This document shows, in pieces, positions 34,059 through 44,940 of a stretch of DNA of 64,000 bases; the first letter of the stretch is position 1, and each line of letters starts with the position of its first letter. Position numbers and translations under genes: made by a program. This stretch comes from Lepraria neglecta (Eukaryota > Ascomycota > Lecanoromycetes > Lecanorales > Stereocaulaceae), in assembly GCA_033220425.1 (NCBI GenBank), contig CM065652.1, positions 1,488,001 through 1,552,000 of the forward strand, written 5' to 3'. Below the pieces are notes generated by a model that saw nothing but the letters and a program-made list of their open reading frames with translations, had not been told where the DNA came from and searched no databases.

Positions 34059-35112
34059 ATGTATCTCCCTCCAATAACCACTCTCATTACCATCGACCAT
34101 CTGGCCATGGTTTATGACCAATTTCCTTTCTCTCTCGCCTTAGACGACAGCATCATCCAGAAAATGCTCCAGGACACACTCCTCCACTCACGCCTTACAG
34201 TTATCCGAACTGAACATCTTCCCGACCATCTTCACCGTATCTGCCTGGTCCATCTATCAAATGGTTCACAGTTAGTGCTCAAACTAAATCCGTCACCGAG
34301 TACAGGTCTGCTTCGGCACGAGAGATACAGCCTCGAAACCGAAGCCTCGGTGCTCGCTCTTCTTACCAACAGCAACCTACCAGCTCCTCGGGCCTTGAGG
34401 TACGACAGGAAGGGCACACGGCTTAATTCGCCTTTTCTGCTCACTGCCTACCTCCCGGGGATCTCATACGCGGATGCACTGCCGTATCTAACCAGCACCG
34501 AGCGTAGAGAGATTGGGCTGCAACTACGGTCTCTCAGCTCCATTGCCAACCGATACATCTCTCCCACGTTCGGACCTGTAGCTCTCGTTGCGTCTAACAG
34601 GGGATCTGTGTCATGGCGAGACGCCTTCAGATCGATGGTCGAATCCGTGCTCATGGATGGAGAGGACATGACGGTCAATTTGCCGTACATCGAGATCAGA
34701 GAAGCCGTTACTAGTTGGGGCAAGGCACTGGACGAAGTGAGAGAAGCGAGACTTGTAGTACTAGGACTCGGCCGGTCCGAGAACGTACTCATTGATCGAA
34801 GAACGAATGGTGTTACAGGCCTGCTGGATTTTGGGCAAGCTGTCTGGGGAGACCCGGCCCTTTTGGAACCGGACATGTGCTCTGGAACGAAGAGACTACT
34901 GTAAGTTTCCCATTGTTACTATACATGTTCGTACGATTCAGATCATCATAGCAGCTGACTTGGCTGAAAGCTACATTTGCTATCACGCCATCATCGCCAT
35001 TATAACGAACCACTATAGACCGCAACGAGATGCAAAGGAGTTGGACGCCAGGAAAACATTGACAGCGACATTAGCGGAGTTGGCTGTCGAGAGGGAATGT
35101 GGCAAGTGCTAG
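34059..35112 (+). CDS. APH-family phosphotransferase (aminoglycoside/choline kinase-like)
   Basis: Two exons (34059-34900, 34971-35112) encode about 327 residues; the start may instead be the ATG at 34107 (MVYDQFPF). The APH fold is a kinase-like fold whose fungal members act on unknown small molecules. Visible: the N-lobe strand CLVHLSNGSQLVLKL with the ATP-site Lys, acidic helix ETEASVLALL, PAPRALRYD, SPFLLTAYLPGISYADALPY, and then the catalytic region LGLGRSENVLID. The usual HGD is replaced by GLGRSEN, followed by GLLDFGQAVWGDP (DFG-like metal site). The 70-bp intron rejoins RLL to YICYHAIIAIITNHY, a helix typical of this subfamily. The substituted catalytic loop may mean altered or lost activity. 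Confidence 0.75.
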
Positions 35113-35642
35113 CACATTGTGTGATCATTTTTTGCCTTAGCATCTCGTGATGGCCGAGTATTTACCCCAAGCATTGCACTGGCGCGCTCAGGTAGCATTT
35201 GAGATTTGATTGTCCTCAAGAATAAACAATACTCAGGATAATTCAAGAACTCAAGTGGCAATTTCTCTTAGTATTGATAGTTCAGTCAATTCAATTTCCA
35301 GGCTTATTTCCGAGCAGTAGTGGATAGTGCAGTGCAACTCCACACTGAGAAGCCTACTTTACGCCAGGCTAAGAGTAGGTAGGGCCCAAGGGCTCGAAAC
35401 AAAGACTGTCCGATGCGGTGGAATTATTACTCCCGCTTGAGGGGGCACTCAAATTGTAAAGAGTTGTCATTTTACGGAGTTACTCCTTCCTGGCACTTGC
35501 TACCTAAAGTGACATTTTCGACTTCTTGGAGGAACCCTACTCGTAAAGGGCAGCACAGAACTCTCCCTAGATTCTATTATGAGCAGGAGTAGAATAATTG
35601 CCAAGAATTCGATCGCGAATCCATTGTGAGATCTATGCATTG
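35113..35642. other. Intergenic region
   Basis: About 530 bp between convergent genes; no supported gene. Confidence 0.35.
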
Positions 35643-37508
35643 CTAAACACCCGAATAAACGGCGCTGACCATCCTCCCACACTCAACCCTCTGCTCCATA
35701 CTGACGTTCCTCCCTCCAATATTCACCCGATGCCTAGGGGTGATCTGGAACCTATGCTCTTCCTTTCGCTTCGCCCTCTCCTTCTCCACTACCGAATCTA
35801 AAGGTGCTATATAACCTGGCACAGCGACATTGTTTCGCTTGCCCATTCCAAGCTGATAATACTCATTTCCGCCCCACCATACCACGTCCGCTCCCCAATT
35901 AGTATCGTTGCGAGAATCTGTGGATGACGACGTTCCAGCGCGGACGTGGGTTACGTTATCCATAGTGGCGCTGGCATGTGTGCTACCGACAGAAAGACGC
36001 TTTAATCGGATCGGTATGACGGTGTTGTTGGTCTCATCCCACTCGAAGAGTCCACTGAGCGCTTTGAGTTTGACAGGCGTGCCTTGTATGTGCGTCCATC
36101 GACCTGTGCCAAGAGTACCGAGGATGCCTTGACCGCAAGCCCAGATGTCAGCCGTGATACGACCTAGACCGATTCTTTGATTGGAATTTTCGCCAGGCTG
36201 GGCGACTCGAGTAGCGTCGATGGTGAAGAACGAGTTGGCGCCACCAGCTGACACTGAAGTGACACGGGGTGAGAGGTTGGTGCCAGAGTAGAGTCTGGAG
36301 ATAGGCAGAAGAGATGGAGCATCGATATATGGAGATTCAGCGCTCGGATCAAAGCCGAGTTGACCGGAAGTGTTATCGCCAAAGGCGAAGGCGCGGCCTT
36401 CTTTGTCGAGGGCTAAAGAGTGGTAGTCGCCTGCCGCTATTGCGTCGATCTGGAACCCACGTAGGGTAGTAATCTCATGAGGCTGGTCATAAGGGCCTGG
36501 TGGTCGTGTGGTCCAGCTTAGCCCTGGCACTCCCATTTCGCCGCGTGAGGGAAATTCTTCGCTACTGGAGGCGGCGCTGAAGAGGCGCCCATTGGAGGTG
36601 ACGAGGAGTAGATGATCCAGACCGGAGCTTATAGATAAGATCTTTTCTCCCCAGCCCATGTTTTGGGGCTCAATCAGGCGGTAGCTGATTTTGGACCTCG
36701 AGCTCCAGAATGGTATCCATGAGCTTTCCGTCAGCTTGGCACCCCTTGCTTGATCTTCCTGTGATACGGGTAGCGAGTAGACTTTCCCTCCCGACCCTAA
36801 AGCTATAATTCTGTTTCTCGATATTGTGATTGAGGTTATGTTTTTCCCTTTCAATGTAGCCACTGGTTCCCTGGTCTCTTTCGAGTACCCGATCCCCCAT
36901 TGTAGTAGATCCCCATTCTCGGTGACTGCAGCCCCGAAATCCCTATCCAGCTTTATGTCCCTCAGCAATAGTCCATCAAAGAACGGTATCCTTCTCGGCT
37001 GCTTTATCAGACTGTCGTCTGAATCCGGCGCTACCACCCTTCCACTGTTTGAACCCCAAGCATAGACGCCAGGGTTCTCCCAACTGCGCTTGACTTGTAG
37101 ATGTTGCGAGCTTATCACATCGCGATTTTCTTCTTTTGATAGTCCCTTCGTCCTTTTCGGTTTCTCGATCGTGATCTCAACTGGAGCAGGGGGCGCTTCA
37201 GCGTGTAGCTCTGTGAAGCTCAGCCGCCTTGAGCCGTGGAAGAGAGCTGTACCGGCGCCCAAACCTAGGACGCTGTAGATGAATATTCTGTAGTTGAGGA
37301 GACCATCGTGTCGGGATCTCTGGTTGTTGAACTGTCGGCGCTGGTACGGACATGAGCCAGATAAAGCGCTTCTCCGAGCTGCTCTGGGGATTTCCTTGAG
37401 GACGCGGGAAGCTGATCTCGTGCTTTGCATTTTGAGTCGAGGTGATAACGCTCTAGCTTTGGCCTTGTAGAAATCGAGAGCGAAAATAATCCGGTGTACA
37501 CGAAACAA
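35643..37508 (-). CDS. FMP25: Mitochondrial RCC1-repeat protein Fmp25
   Basis: A single exon of 621 residues. Fmp25 is an inner-membrane mitochondrial protein with a seven-bladed RCC1-like propeller, reported to act in assembly of respiratory complex III in yeast. The basic, hydroxylated N-terminus (MQSTRSASRVLKEIPRAARR from an internal Met near residue 27) fits a mitochondrial presequence. One membrane segment follows (YRIFIYSVLGLGAGTALF, about residues 73-90). The propeller is marked by GVYAWGSNSGRVVAPDS, FGAAVTENGDLLQWGIGY, DYHSLALDKEGRAFAFGDNT then SGQLGF, ADIWACGQGILGTLGTGRW and WWGGNEYYQLGMGKRN. The first ATG would add 26 residues before the presequence; the second Met seems more natural. 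It is divergent from RPA34.5 over about 230 bp. Confidence 0.88.
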   Translation of the reverse strand: MFRVHRIIFALDFYKAKARALSPRLKMQSTRSASRVLKEIPRAARRSALSGSCPYQRRQFNNQRSRHDGLLNYRIFIYSVLGLGAGTALFHGSRRLSFTELHAEAPPAPVEITIEKPKRTKGLSKEENRDVISSQHLQVKRSWENPGVYAWGSNSGRVVAPDSDDSLIKQPRRIPFFDGLLLRDIKLDRDFGAAVTENGDLLQWGIGYSKETREPVATLKGKNITSITISRNRIIALGSGGKVYSLPVSQEDQARGAKLTESSWIPFWSSRSKISYRLIEPQNMGWGEKILSISSGLDHLLLVTSNGRLFSAASSSEEFPSRGEMGVPGLSWTTRPPGPYDQPHEITTLRGFQIDAIAAGDYHSLALDKEGRAFAFGDNTSGQLGFDPSAESPYIDAPSLLPISRLYSGTNLSPRVTSVSAGGANSFFTIDATRVAQPGENSNQRIGLGRITADIWACGQGILGTLGTGRWTHIQGTPVKLKALSGLFEWDETNNTVIPIRLKRLSVGSTHASATMDNVTHVRAGTSSSTDSRNDTNWGADVVWWGGNEYYQLGMGKRNNVAVPGYIAPLDSVVEKERAKRKEEHRFQITPRHRVNIGGRNVSMEQRVECGRMVSAVYSGV

Positions 37509-37736
37509 TGACAGTAGCCCAATGGTAACTCTGCTGTAGACTTGACAAAGTCAATGGGCTCACACCATCTGCGCGTCACCACTTGAGTGCCAAGCATCCT
37601 TATCGATAACAGCCTTACAAAACTTTGGGGAAACTTCAACCGCACAACGGCTTTCGCGCGCTCTCCGGTACCTCAATGTGCACCTAATTGACGGGGCTGA
37701 TTCACCGTAACGTAGGCCTTTGTTGGTGACGAGACC
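37509..37736. promoter_or_regulatory. Divergent promoter region FMP25 / RPA34.5
   Basis: Only 228 bp between the two start codons, so regulatory sequence is probably shared. No named element recognised. Confidence 0.4.
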
Positions 37737-39689
37737 ATGGCAGGACAAAAATCTACCTCTCCCTTGCCGGCAAGGAAGCATAGAGCCACGGCTTCGAAGT
37801 CCAAACCTGCAGCTAAACCGTTTCGGAGCACCGAGTTTGTGGAATATTCAGATGACTCTGGGGGAGCGGGAACGAAGGCATTGAAGAAAAAGGTTCCAAA
37901 GACTATCATATCAGCACCAGCAACAACGAAGCATGTACCACCCCAAGCGAAAGAACCTACTACGAATCCTCCGAAGAAACGCAAATCCCCTAGCCCAAAC
38001 CCTGCGAAAGCGAAATCTAGTCGGAGTGGGAGTGAAGAAGATGACAGTGAAAGTGAAAGTGAGGCAAGCTCGTCATCTCAGGATGCGAGTCCAATACCCA
38101 CTAGACCAAAATCAACGGCTACTCAACTAGCCCAGTCCAAAATTTCGCCCAAACCCTCCGTCGAAAAGGTGCCAATGATCAAGACAAAACTCAATGAGTC
38201 AAGTTCTACGAGAAAAAGCTCCAGTCAGAGTGAGGGTGAGGGAGACAGCGAGAGCAGTGAAACTGGGAGTGAAAGCGACTCAGGAAGTAGTGACCAAAAC
38301 TCTCTACATAGTGCAAGAAAGAGAAGCCCAATACGAAAGCCTACATCTAAACAGGCGTCTGGTCCTTATGAGCCACCGCCCGGGTTTGAAGCGCCATCTA
38401 TTTCTGTCCATCCATCCTCTAAAGCTGCAGAAATATTCTCGCCGGCATATCTAGCAGGGAAGGAGATATGGCATATCACTGCACCTGCATCAGTACCTAT
38501 TGCTTCGATCAAAGAGGTTTCTATGCAAGGCATCAAGGCCAGAACATCAATTCTGTCCCACAAAGGCGCAGATTACAGTTTGGTCCCAGAATCAGGAGCT
38601 GAACAGGCTAACAATCAGGCCTTGTTATTACCGTCTATTCAGACAAATAGCTACCAAACGTCTACATCTACGATTATCAAGACTCTGCATCTCCAGCAGC
38701 TTGTAAACCTTCCAAACCACACCACTTCGCCTGCAAAACCCTCAAACCAAACTGCAACAGTGCCTGAGCCTCAAAAGAATGCACCTCGTCAACAGCCGCA
38801 AGGCCTGCGAATGCGATACCATCCATTTGGTGCTTCTGATGAATCTGAGACGGAATTATCACCTGCAAACGTAGCCAAGGCTCCAGAATTTCGCGATCCT
38901 AATACTGTTGAGGCTCCTCAAGCCAAGAAGAGGAAGAGCTCTGAGATGGATAGCGTAGGACAAAGTGCGGACGTTTCGCCTGCCAAAGCCAAGTCAAAGA
39001 AACGGAAAACTCAGGGCGAAGCCGTCGTCAACGGGGCAGATACCGCTATGGACGATGATGCCGTCGAAATTCAAGGACTAGAGGAAAGTGGGCTAAAGGA
39101 TAAGACCCCAGAGGCGTCGAACGGCCCCATCTCGGATGCGCATGGTCCCAATGGTACACAGCCAGAAAAGGCAGAGGTGAAGCGAAAGAAAGAGAAACAA
39201 AAGCACAGTCAGCCTGAGCAGCTTTCAGCACCTGTCTCAGCTTTACCGTCGCAAATAGCAAAAGAGGCGGAGACGATTATGCCAGAAGAGGTGGTGGATG
39301 GCGCCTCTGCAATTGACATCGCAGCTTCGGAAAATAAGAAAACGAAGCGGAGAGAGGAACGACGGAAACGAAAGGAGGCTGCTAAGGCAGCTGAGCAGCA
39401 ATCTCAAGACGAGACGATGGGGAAACAAGACGCAATCATTGCAGATGCTGAGCCCCGTGCGAAACAGGATGAGGTAATTCAGACTGCTAATAGCCAGTCG
39501 AGGGAGGAATCCGTGCATCTTCCAACCCCTAAACACAGCTCCGCGCAGAAGGTGCAGCGCATAGCGAATGGAGGATCGGGCTCAATTCATGAGTCTAGTC
39601 AGACTTCCTCGAAACAGGAGACGAAAGAAGAGCGAGCGAGGAGGAAGGAGGAGAAGCCGCGAAAGAGGATAGCGATGGGTAGCGGTTGA
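37737..39689 (+). CDS. RPA34: RNA polymerase I subunit Rpa34.5-like
   Basis: A single exon of 650 residues. Rpa34.5 pairs with Rpa49 as a TFIIF-like subcomplex of RNA polymerase I, working in the nucleolus on rDNA transcription. The N-terminal 200 residues are a Ser/Lys/Glu-rich disordered tract. The dimerisation domain follows at about 210-340: YEPPPGFEAPSIS, AGKEIWHITAPASVPIASIK, then the strand VSMQGIKARTSILSHKGADY then SLVPE, and HLQQLVNLP. KRKSSEMDS and LRMRYHPFGAS follow. The remaining 300 residues are Lys/Glu/Arg-rich with repeated KKEKQK/RREERRKRKE stretches, like the basic tail of the yeast protein but much longer. Identification rests on the central domain. Confidence 0.85.
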   Translation: MAGQKSTSPLPARKHRATASKSKPAAKPFRSTEFVEYSDDSGGAGTKALKKKVPKTIISAPATTKHVPPQAKEPTTNPPKKRKSPSPNPAKAKSSRSGSEEDDSESESEASSSSQDASPIPTRPKSTATQLAQSKISPKPSVEKVPMIKTKLNESSSTRKSSSQSEGEGDSESSETGSESDSGSSDQNSLHSARKRSPIRKPTSKQASGPYEPPPGFEAPSISVHPSSKAAEIFSPAYLAGKEIWHITAPASVPIASIKEVSMQGIKARTSILSHKGADYSLVPESGAEQANNQALLLPSIQTNSYQTSTSTIIKTLHLQQLVNLPNHTTSPAKPSNQTATVPEPQKNAPRQQPQGLRMRYHPFGASDESETELSPANVAKAPEFRDPNTVEAPQAKKRKSSEMDSVGQSADVSPAKAKSKKRKTQGEAVVNGADTAMDDDAVEIQGLEESGLKDKTPEASNGPISDAHGPNGTQPEKAEVKRKKEKQKHSQPEQLSAPVSALPSQIAKEAETIMPEEVVDGASAIDIAASENKKTKRREERRKRKEAAKAAEQQSQDETMGKQDAIIADAEPRAKQDEVIQTANSQSREESVHLPTPKHSSAQKVQRIANGGSGSIHESSQTSSKQETKEERARRKEEKPRKRIAMGSG

Positions 39690-40031
39690 GTTTGAGATAC
39701 CGTTTTACATTGAAGCGCTTTGGCTGTGTTCCACTGAAAAGGGGGTGCATACAAAAGCAAAGAGGGTGTGCTCTGTGACAGAATCTTGCAATTCTACTGG
39801 CTATGAGACAATGTAAGGCATAGAGCTTGCGGGCTATCACCCGTGGTATCGCTGTTTGCAAAGGAAACACCGTCGAGAATGCTTGAATGCATTGGCTCTA
39901 CCTTTCTAGCAAGTCCAGCTCTAGCAATCCCATTCTACTCATGATGTCTATGTTTATCCCATCATCATCTCATCACTTCATCATCTCTTCCTTACGAAAA
40001 TCGACTCATCTACCCCCCCTCAGCTCATCAC
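39690..40031. other. Convergent 3' region
   Basis: About 340 bp between RPA34.5 and iPGM; TCATCA-type short repeats near 39955-40000. No gene. Confidence 0.4.
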
Positions 40032-41653
40032 TTACTTCTTAACCAAAAGACTTGTCCCACTCATCTCCTCCGGTTGCCCCAACCCCATCACATCAAGCAG
40101 AGTAGGCGCCACATCCCCCAACACTCCATCCGTCTTCTTCAGACTCCACCCTTCAGGCGCGTTCGCCATGATGAATGGCACCTGATTAGTCGTATGGCTC
40201 GTCTTGGGCTTTCCTTCCTCGTTCAACATCTCCTCTGCATTTCCGTGATCGGCTGTTATGAAAAGCACATAGCCTTCTTTCTTGCAGGTTTCGTAGACTT
40301 GACCGATAGCGGCGTCGGTTGCTTCGCAGCCTTTGATCGCCGCTTCATACACGCCTGTGTGGCCGACCATGTCCGGAGGAGCGAAATTATTCATGAGGAA
40401 TTCATGCTTGTTTTCTGAGATGCGCTTGCAGAGTTGATCTGCCACGCCTGCTGCGCTCATCTTTGGGTCGAGGTCGTAGGTCGCTACTCTGGGGGAGGGG
40501 ACTAGGTCTCTGTCTTCGCCTGGGAACTGCTTCTCGACGCCGCCGTTGAAGAAGAATGTTACGTGGGCGTATTTCTCTGTTTCGGCAACATGGCATTGTT
40601 TAACGTCCTTCTTGCCGAGATATTCAGCGAGGACGTTACCCATGTGTTGCGGGCGGAAGGCAATGGGGAAAGGGTAGTCGGTTTTGTATTGTGTCATTGT
40701 TGTTATAGAGATGTTTTTTGGATAAGGGAAGTCTGGTTTGGGAGAGCGGTCGATGTCACCGAGGAGCTGGGTCACTTCGCGGACACGGTCGGAGCGGTAG
40801 TTGAAGAAGAAGAGGGTGTCATCGTCGTGAACTCGGGCTTCTTTGCCGCCTACTATTATAGGCTTCAGGAATTCATCGTTCTCGCCTTTTTCGTACTTCT
40901 CTTTAATTGTGGCGACGGGGTCAGTTGATGCGGTGCAATCCTCGCCATCGCCTACACAGACGCCTTCCATGCCTTTCTCCACTCTGTCCCATCGCTTGTC
41001 GCGGTCCATTATGAAGTAGCGGCCAACGACTGTGGCGATTTGACCAATGCCTAGCTCTTTAATTTTGTCTTCCAATTCTTGGAGGTATCGAGCGCCAGAT
41101 TTAGGATCCGTATCTCTGCCGTCGCCGAACATGTGGATGTAGACTTTGGGAACTCCAATCTCCTTTGCAACCTGCAAAAGGGCGAAGAGGTGCTTGATGT
41201 GCGAATGGACTCCTCCGTCAGATACGAGACCGAGCAGGTGTAATCTTCCATTGCCATCCTTGGCTCGTTGGAAGCAATCCGTAAGAGTCTTGACCTTATT
41301 CATCTCGCCCTTCTTGATCGTCTGGTCTATCCGGACAACATCCTGCCAGACCACCCTGCCAGCTCCAATGTTCAAATGTCCGACTTCACTGTTGCCCATA
41401 AGACCCTCTGGCAGTCCTACAGCTAGCGACGAAGCTTCGAGCTCGGTGTAGCCTTGTGTTGTCTTGGAACCTTCTTTGGCAAATTCGTCCATGACCGGAG
41501 TCTTTGCAGCGGCAATTGCGTCGCCATCCTTGGGTGATTTCTCGGTGGGGATACCCCATCCATCGATGACGACTGGTAAAATGTCAGCAGTTGTCAATTG
41601 GCGTTGAAGGCACTTTTAGTACTCAGCACTGCCTTTTGGTCGACTTTGACCAT
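40032..41653 (-). CDS. 2,3-bisphosphoglycerate-independent phosphoglycerate mutase
   Basis: Two minus-strand exons (41623-41653 and 40032-41572) with a 50-bp intron encode 523 residues. The enzyme interconverts 3- and 2-phosphoglycerate in glycolysis with two Mn2+ ions and a phosphoserine intermediate. The short first exon MVKVDQKAVL joins IVIDGWGIPTEKS, restoring the metal-binding DGWG. Other motifs: the catalytic Ser in MGNSEVGHLNIGAGRVV, GLVSDGGVHSH, HMFGDGRDTDP, GRYFIMDRDKRWDR, YRSDRVRE, APPDMVGHTG and TADHGNAEEM, all metal or substrate ligands. The length is typical. The gene is divergent from MED9. Confidence 0.96.
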
Positions 41654-42010
41654 GTTGAGGAGTTCTGTAGCCTCGAGGCTACGAGCGGATTGCACGCACA
41701 CGCAAAGCAAACTTGATGTGGAATAGAGAGTTTTCTTCAGCTCCTAGTGTACTGATTTTGAATAAAAGTGAGTAGTCGAGTGGTCAATGGATGTTGTTGG
41801 GAGCAAAAGAAATCTGACGTGGTGGGGCCGGCCGAAGGGGCGTTTTTGAGCGGAACCACCTCCATCGTCATACCAAGCCTTTGAGCTTCCATACCTTCCC
41901 TATGCTTTGTTCTTCACGACACTTTTAAATAGCCTTCCAAGCTCTCCTACTTTGCTTAAATAGTCGGGCTGAGTAACATTCATCAAGCTGAACCAGGTCC
42001 ACGCAGCAAC
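41654..42010. promoter_or_regulatory. Divergent promoter region iPGM / MED9
   Basis: 357 bp between start codons. A GCCGGCCGAAGGGGCG stretch near 41827-41842 is GC-rich in an otherwise AT-rich region, but no specific factor can be named. Confidence 0.35.
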
Positions 42011-42436
42011 ATGCCAACAGCAACAGCAACAACCCCCAACCCCTCACAAACAACCACCAAACCCCTCCCCCCACCTCAAACATTCGACATCCTCCCACCC
42101 CTCCACGCCCTCCTCTCCAGGCTCCTCCTCCCAAACAATGGCGCCGAAATCTCCTCGCCTTCACCAGACACAGTAACGCCCATATCGCCAAAAGATCTTG
42201 CAACAGCCGCGTCGAGCATTACAGCTAAGATTCAGAAAGCCAGGGCAGCGGTTAGAGACTTGCCGGGTGTCGAGATGGGGATTGAGGAGCAGGACGACGT
42301 GATTCGGGAATTGGAAGAGGAGGTGCGGAGATTGAGAGGCGTGCAGGAGGGCATTTCGAGGGTCGCTAGGGATGGGATGCGGGGGCTAAGGCAGGAACGT
42401 GGAAAGCATGATGCTGAGAAGATGGAGGAGACTTGA
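42011..42436 (+). CDS. MED9: Mediator complex subunit 9
   Basis: A single exon of 141 residues. Med9 (Cse2) is a middle-module Mediator subunit bridging activators and RNA polymerase II. After a Thr/Pro-rich N-terminus it shows TFDILPPLHALLSRL, a block typical of fungal Med9, and a long C-terminal coiled coil with IEEQDDVIRELEEEVRRLRG and basic heptads. Size fits the family. Confidence is moderate because the family is short and weakly conserved. Confidence 0.75.
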   Translation: MPTATATTPNPSQTTTKPLPPPQTFDILPPLHALLSRLLLPNNGAEISSPSPDTVTPISPKDLATAASSITAKIQKARAAVRDLPGVEMGIEEQDDVIRELEEEVRRLRGVQEGISRVARDGMRGLRQERGKHDAEKMEET

Positions 42437-42924
42437 GGTGGATTCCATGACAATTGGTAGATACAAGCAATAGTTGGGAGAAAACTAGCCGTCCTGGAAA
42501 CGAGTCCAAAGCAAACGCCACGGCCCAAACTGTGGGCTAGCCACGAAAAGACGTCCATGGAAGAACAGACGGTCGGCCTAGACATTTGCTAGGTCATTTC
42601 TCCAATCAACGGATACTGTGGGTATTTGACAGGATGCAACCGGAGACTAGGCACTCGGTTAGATGGATTATACGTCTTCGATGCGGATCAAACCTGGGAC
42701 AGGCATTTCGGAGGTCAGAAACCCCATACGGCAGTGGTGTTGATTTTTATGGAGAAAAATGCTGGTAAATACAAAGGTCTAGACTAAGACCGACGCTATG
42801 CTTGTTGAAGCAGGAAAATGTTGAAAAGGGTATCACCCTTACTTTTCCGTTCCGTAGTTGATAACGCCTTGGAACACCATGCAGATGTGTGGAACAAATG
42901 CAAACATCCTCCCAAGATCTTTAT
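42437..42924. other. Convergent 3' region
   Basis: About 490 bp between MED9 and SHMT; no gene seen. Confidence 0.4.
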
Positions 42925-44458
42925 CTAGACTGGCAAAGGGAAGGTGCCAGCCCAGCTCGAGATCTCTTTCTTGAGCTCATTTATTTCTTGAACCTCACCG
43001 CCAGCAACCTTGGCTTTGAAGTCTTTGAGTTTGTTCGCCTCCTTTGGCAGGCTCTTCTGTACCTCTTTGCAGATGTCGATGCAGGTATCAATATACCTAG
43101 CGATACGCTTGAAATCTTCCTCACCCATCCCTCGAGTTGACATTGCTGGTGCCCCAATGCGAATACCGCATGGGGTCAGTGCAGATTTATCACCTGGTAT
43201 CGAGTTCTTGTTGCAGGCGATGTTCACTTGTTCAAGCACAGCTTCCACGCGAGCACCATCAAGAGCCTGTTGCCTCAGATCCAGAAGCACCATATGAGAA
43301 TCTGTGCCGTCCGCAACTAACTTGTAACCCAATCTCTTGAATTCGACTTCGAGCGCTTTGGCGTTCTTAATCACTTGCTCCTGGTACTGCTTGAACTCGG
43401 GCGTCGTAGCTTGCTTGAGGGCAACAGCTAATGCCGTGATGGTGTGGTTATGTGGTCCACCTTGGTGGCCTGGGAACACGGAGAAATTGATGGGGCCTTC
43501 AAGGTCGTAGAGAACTTCCTTTCCGGTCTTGGCATCGGACTTCCTTACGCCTTTGCGGTAGAAGATCATGGCACCTCTTGGGCCACGGAGCGATTTGTGA
43601 GTAGTTGTTGTAACTATGTCAGCATACTCGAAGGGTGAGGGAATGACGCCTGCGGAGATGAGACCCGAGATATGTGCCATATCGACCACAAGATAAGCAC
43701 CACAGAGGTCGGCAATCTCACGCATACGCTTGTAGTCGATGAGACGGCAGTAGGCAGATGTGCCAGCCACAAGAACCTTCGGTCGGTACATGAGGGCGTT
43801 CTCTTCTAGCTTGTCATAGTCGATAATCCCAGTCTCAAGGTCGACTCGGTAAGGGAAGGTTTCGAAGTATGTTGAGATGGCAGAGATTTTCTTGGCTGGT
43901 GTTTGGTAGCCATGGCTAAGATGTCCACCGTGGGGAAGATCCAAGCCCATCAGCCTATCGTGCGGTTTCATGATTGCCTGGTAAACTTGTAGATTTGCTG
44001 GACTGCCACTCAATGTCTGGACATTCACACCCCATTTCTCTTTGTCGAGCCCAAAAGCTGTCAGAGCACGAGCTTGACATGTCAACTCAATTGCGTCGAT
44101 AAATTGGTTGCCTCCGTAATATCTTGCTCCTGGATAGCCCTCTGAGTATTTATTTGACATGGGCGAGCCCAATGCATCGAAGACAGCTCTGGAGGTGAAA
44201 TTTTCGGAGGCGATGAGGACGATTGATTCCCGTTGCCGTTGGATTTCTTGTTTCTAAATAGCAACAGTGAGCCAGCCGAGCGAGCGATGTGGAGGCTATT
44301 GACGGACCATGATGCCAGCGATCTCGGGATCTGTCTCTATCAAAGAGTTGTGCATGATCTGGAAGGGCGGTCAGTGAGTCTTCGGAGGAACCCAGCATTA
44401 TAAAACTTACATCTTTATGAGACTCTGGAAGAGCGTAGGAGAAACCCATATCGCCCAT
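42925..44458 (-). CDS. Serine hydroxymethyltransferase, cytosolic type
   Basis: Three minus-strand exons (44411-44458, 44308-44358, 42925-44253) encode 475 residues. The PLP enzyme converts serine and tetrahydrofolate into glycine and 5,10-methylene-THF. The first exons read [16 protein letters not shown] and [17 protein letters not shown]. The last holds [68 protein letters not shown], the PLP Lys in [34 protein letters not shown] and [19 protein letters not shown]. There is no mitochondrial presequence, so it is the cytosolic isozyme. The second intron uses GTCCGT, an atypical donor, but the junction restores a conserved stretch. Confidence 0.96.
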
Positions 44459-44940
44459 GATTGCTCTGTGGTCGTGAGTCTTTTGGAGGTTTCTTTGGTG
44501 GTGTAGGGAGAATTGTATGATGAGATGAAAGACGATTTGGAATTTGTTTGCCCCCCGTCGGTTGCTGACCCGATCTCCGGCCCCGAGTACGGCCGCTATG
44601 ACAACATTAGGACTAGTCATGCGATGATCGCCCCAGCCTTCCGGTGTGAATACCAAAAGCTCTAGGTTATTTACACACCAGCTCGCTTGCATGTCATTGC
44701 AGCGAACACGCATCTCCCAATGTAATCCTCTACCTCCCCAATGCTATCCTCAATGGCCTTGTCGCTGTTTTGACAGCTTCCACGCGCGAGAATGAGTGGA
44801 AGCGGCAATCAATTGACCCATCAGCTAAGAAAAGCTTCCATTGAAACGCTCAATCCAGACGTTTGCATGGACAAGAAGAGCCACAGTATTTGTGACACTG
44901 CCCTTTGAAAGGCTCCATAGCTAACACTCTTGCTTACCAG
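44459..44940. promoter_or_regulatory. SHMT promoter and unresolved 5' end of the rhomboid gene
   Basis: Divergent 5' regions. Small ATG-initiated frames (for example at 44692 and 44791) may contain the first exon of the rhomboid-like gene. The acceptor at 44933-44940 (CTTACCAG, with a CTAAC branch site before it) shows that an upstream exon exists. Confidence 0.4.

Noticed and set aside
33638-34117. A 159-codon plus-strand frame before the APH-like gene
   Set aside because: Ser/Thr/Cys-rich with no motif, in a pyrimidine-rich leader; it overlaps the better-supported APH start.
39950-40000. TCATCA short repeats as a CRISPR-like array
   Set aside because: No regular spacers; a eukaryotic 3' region.
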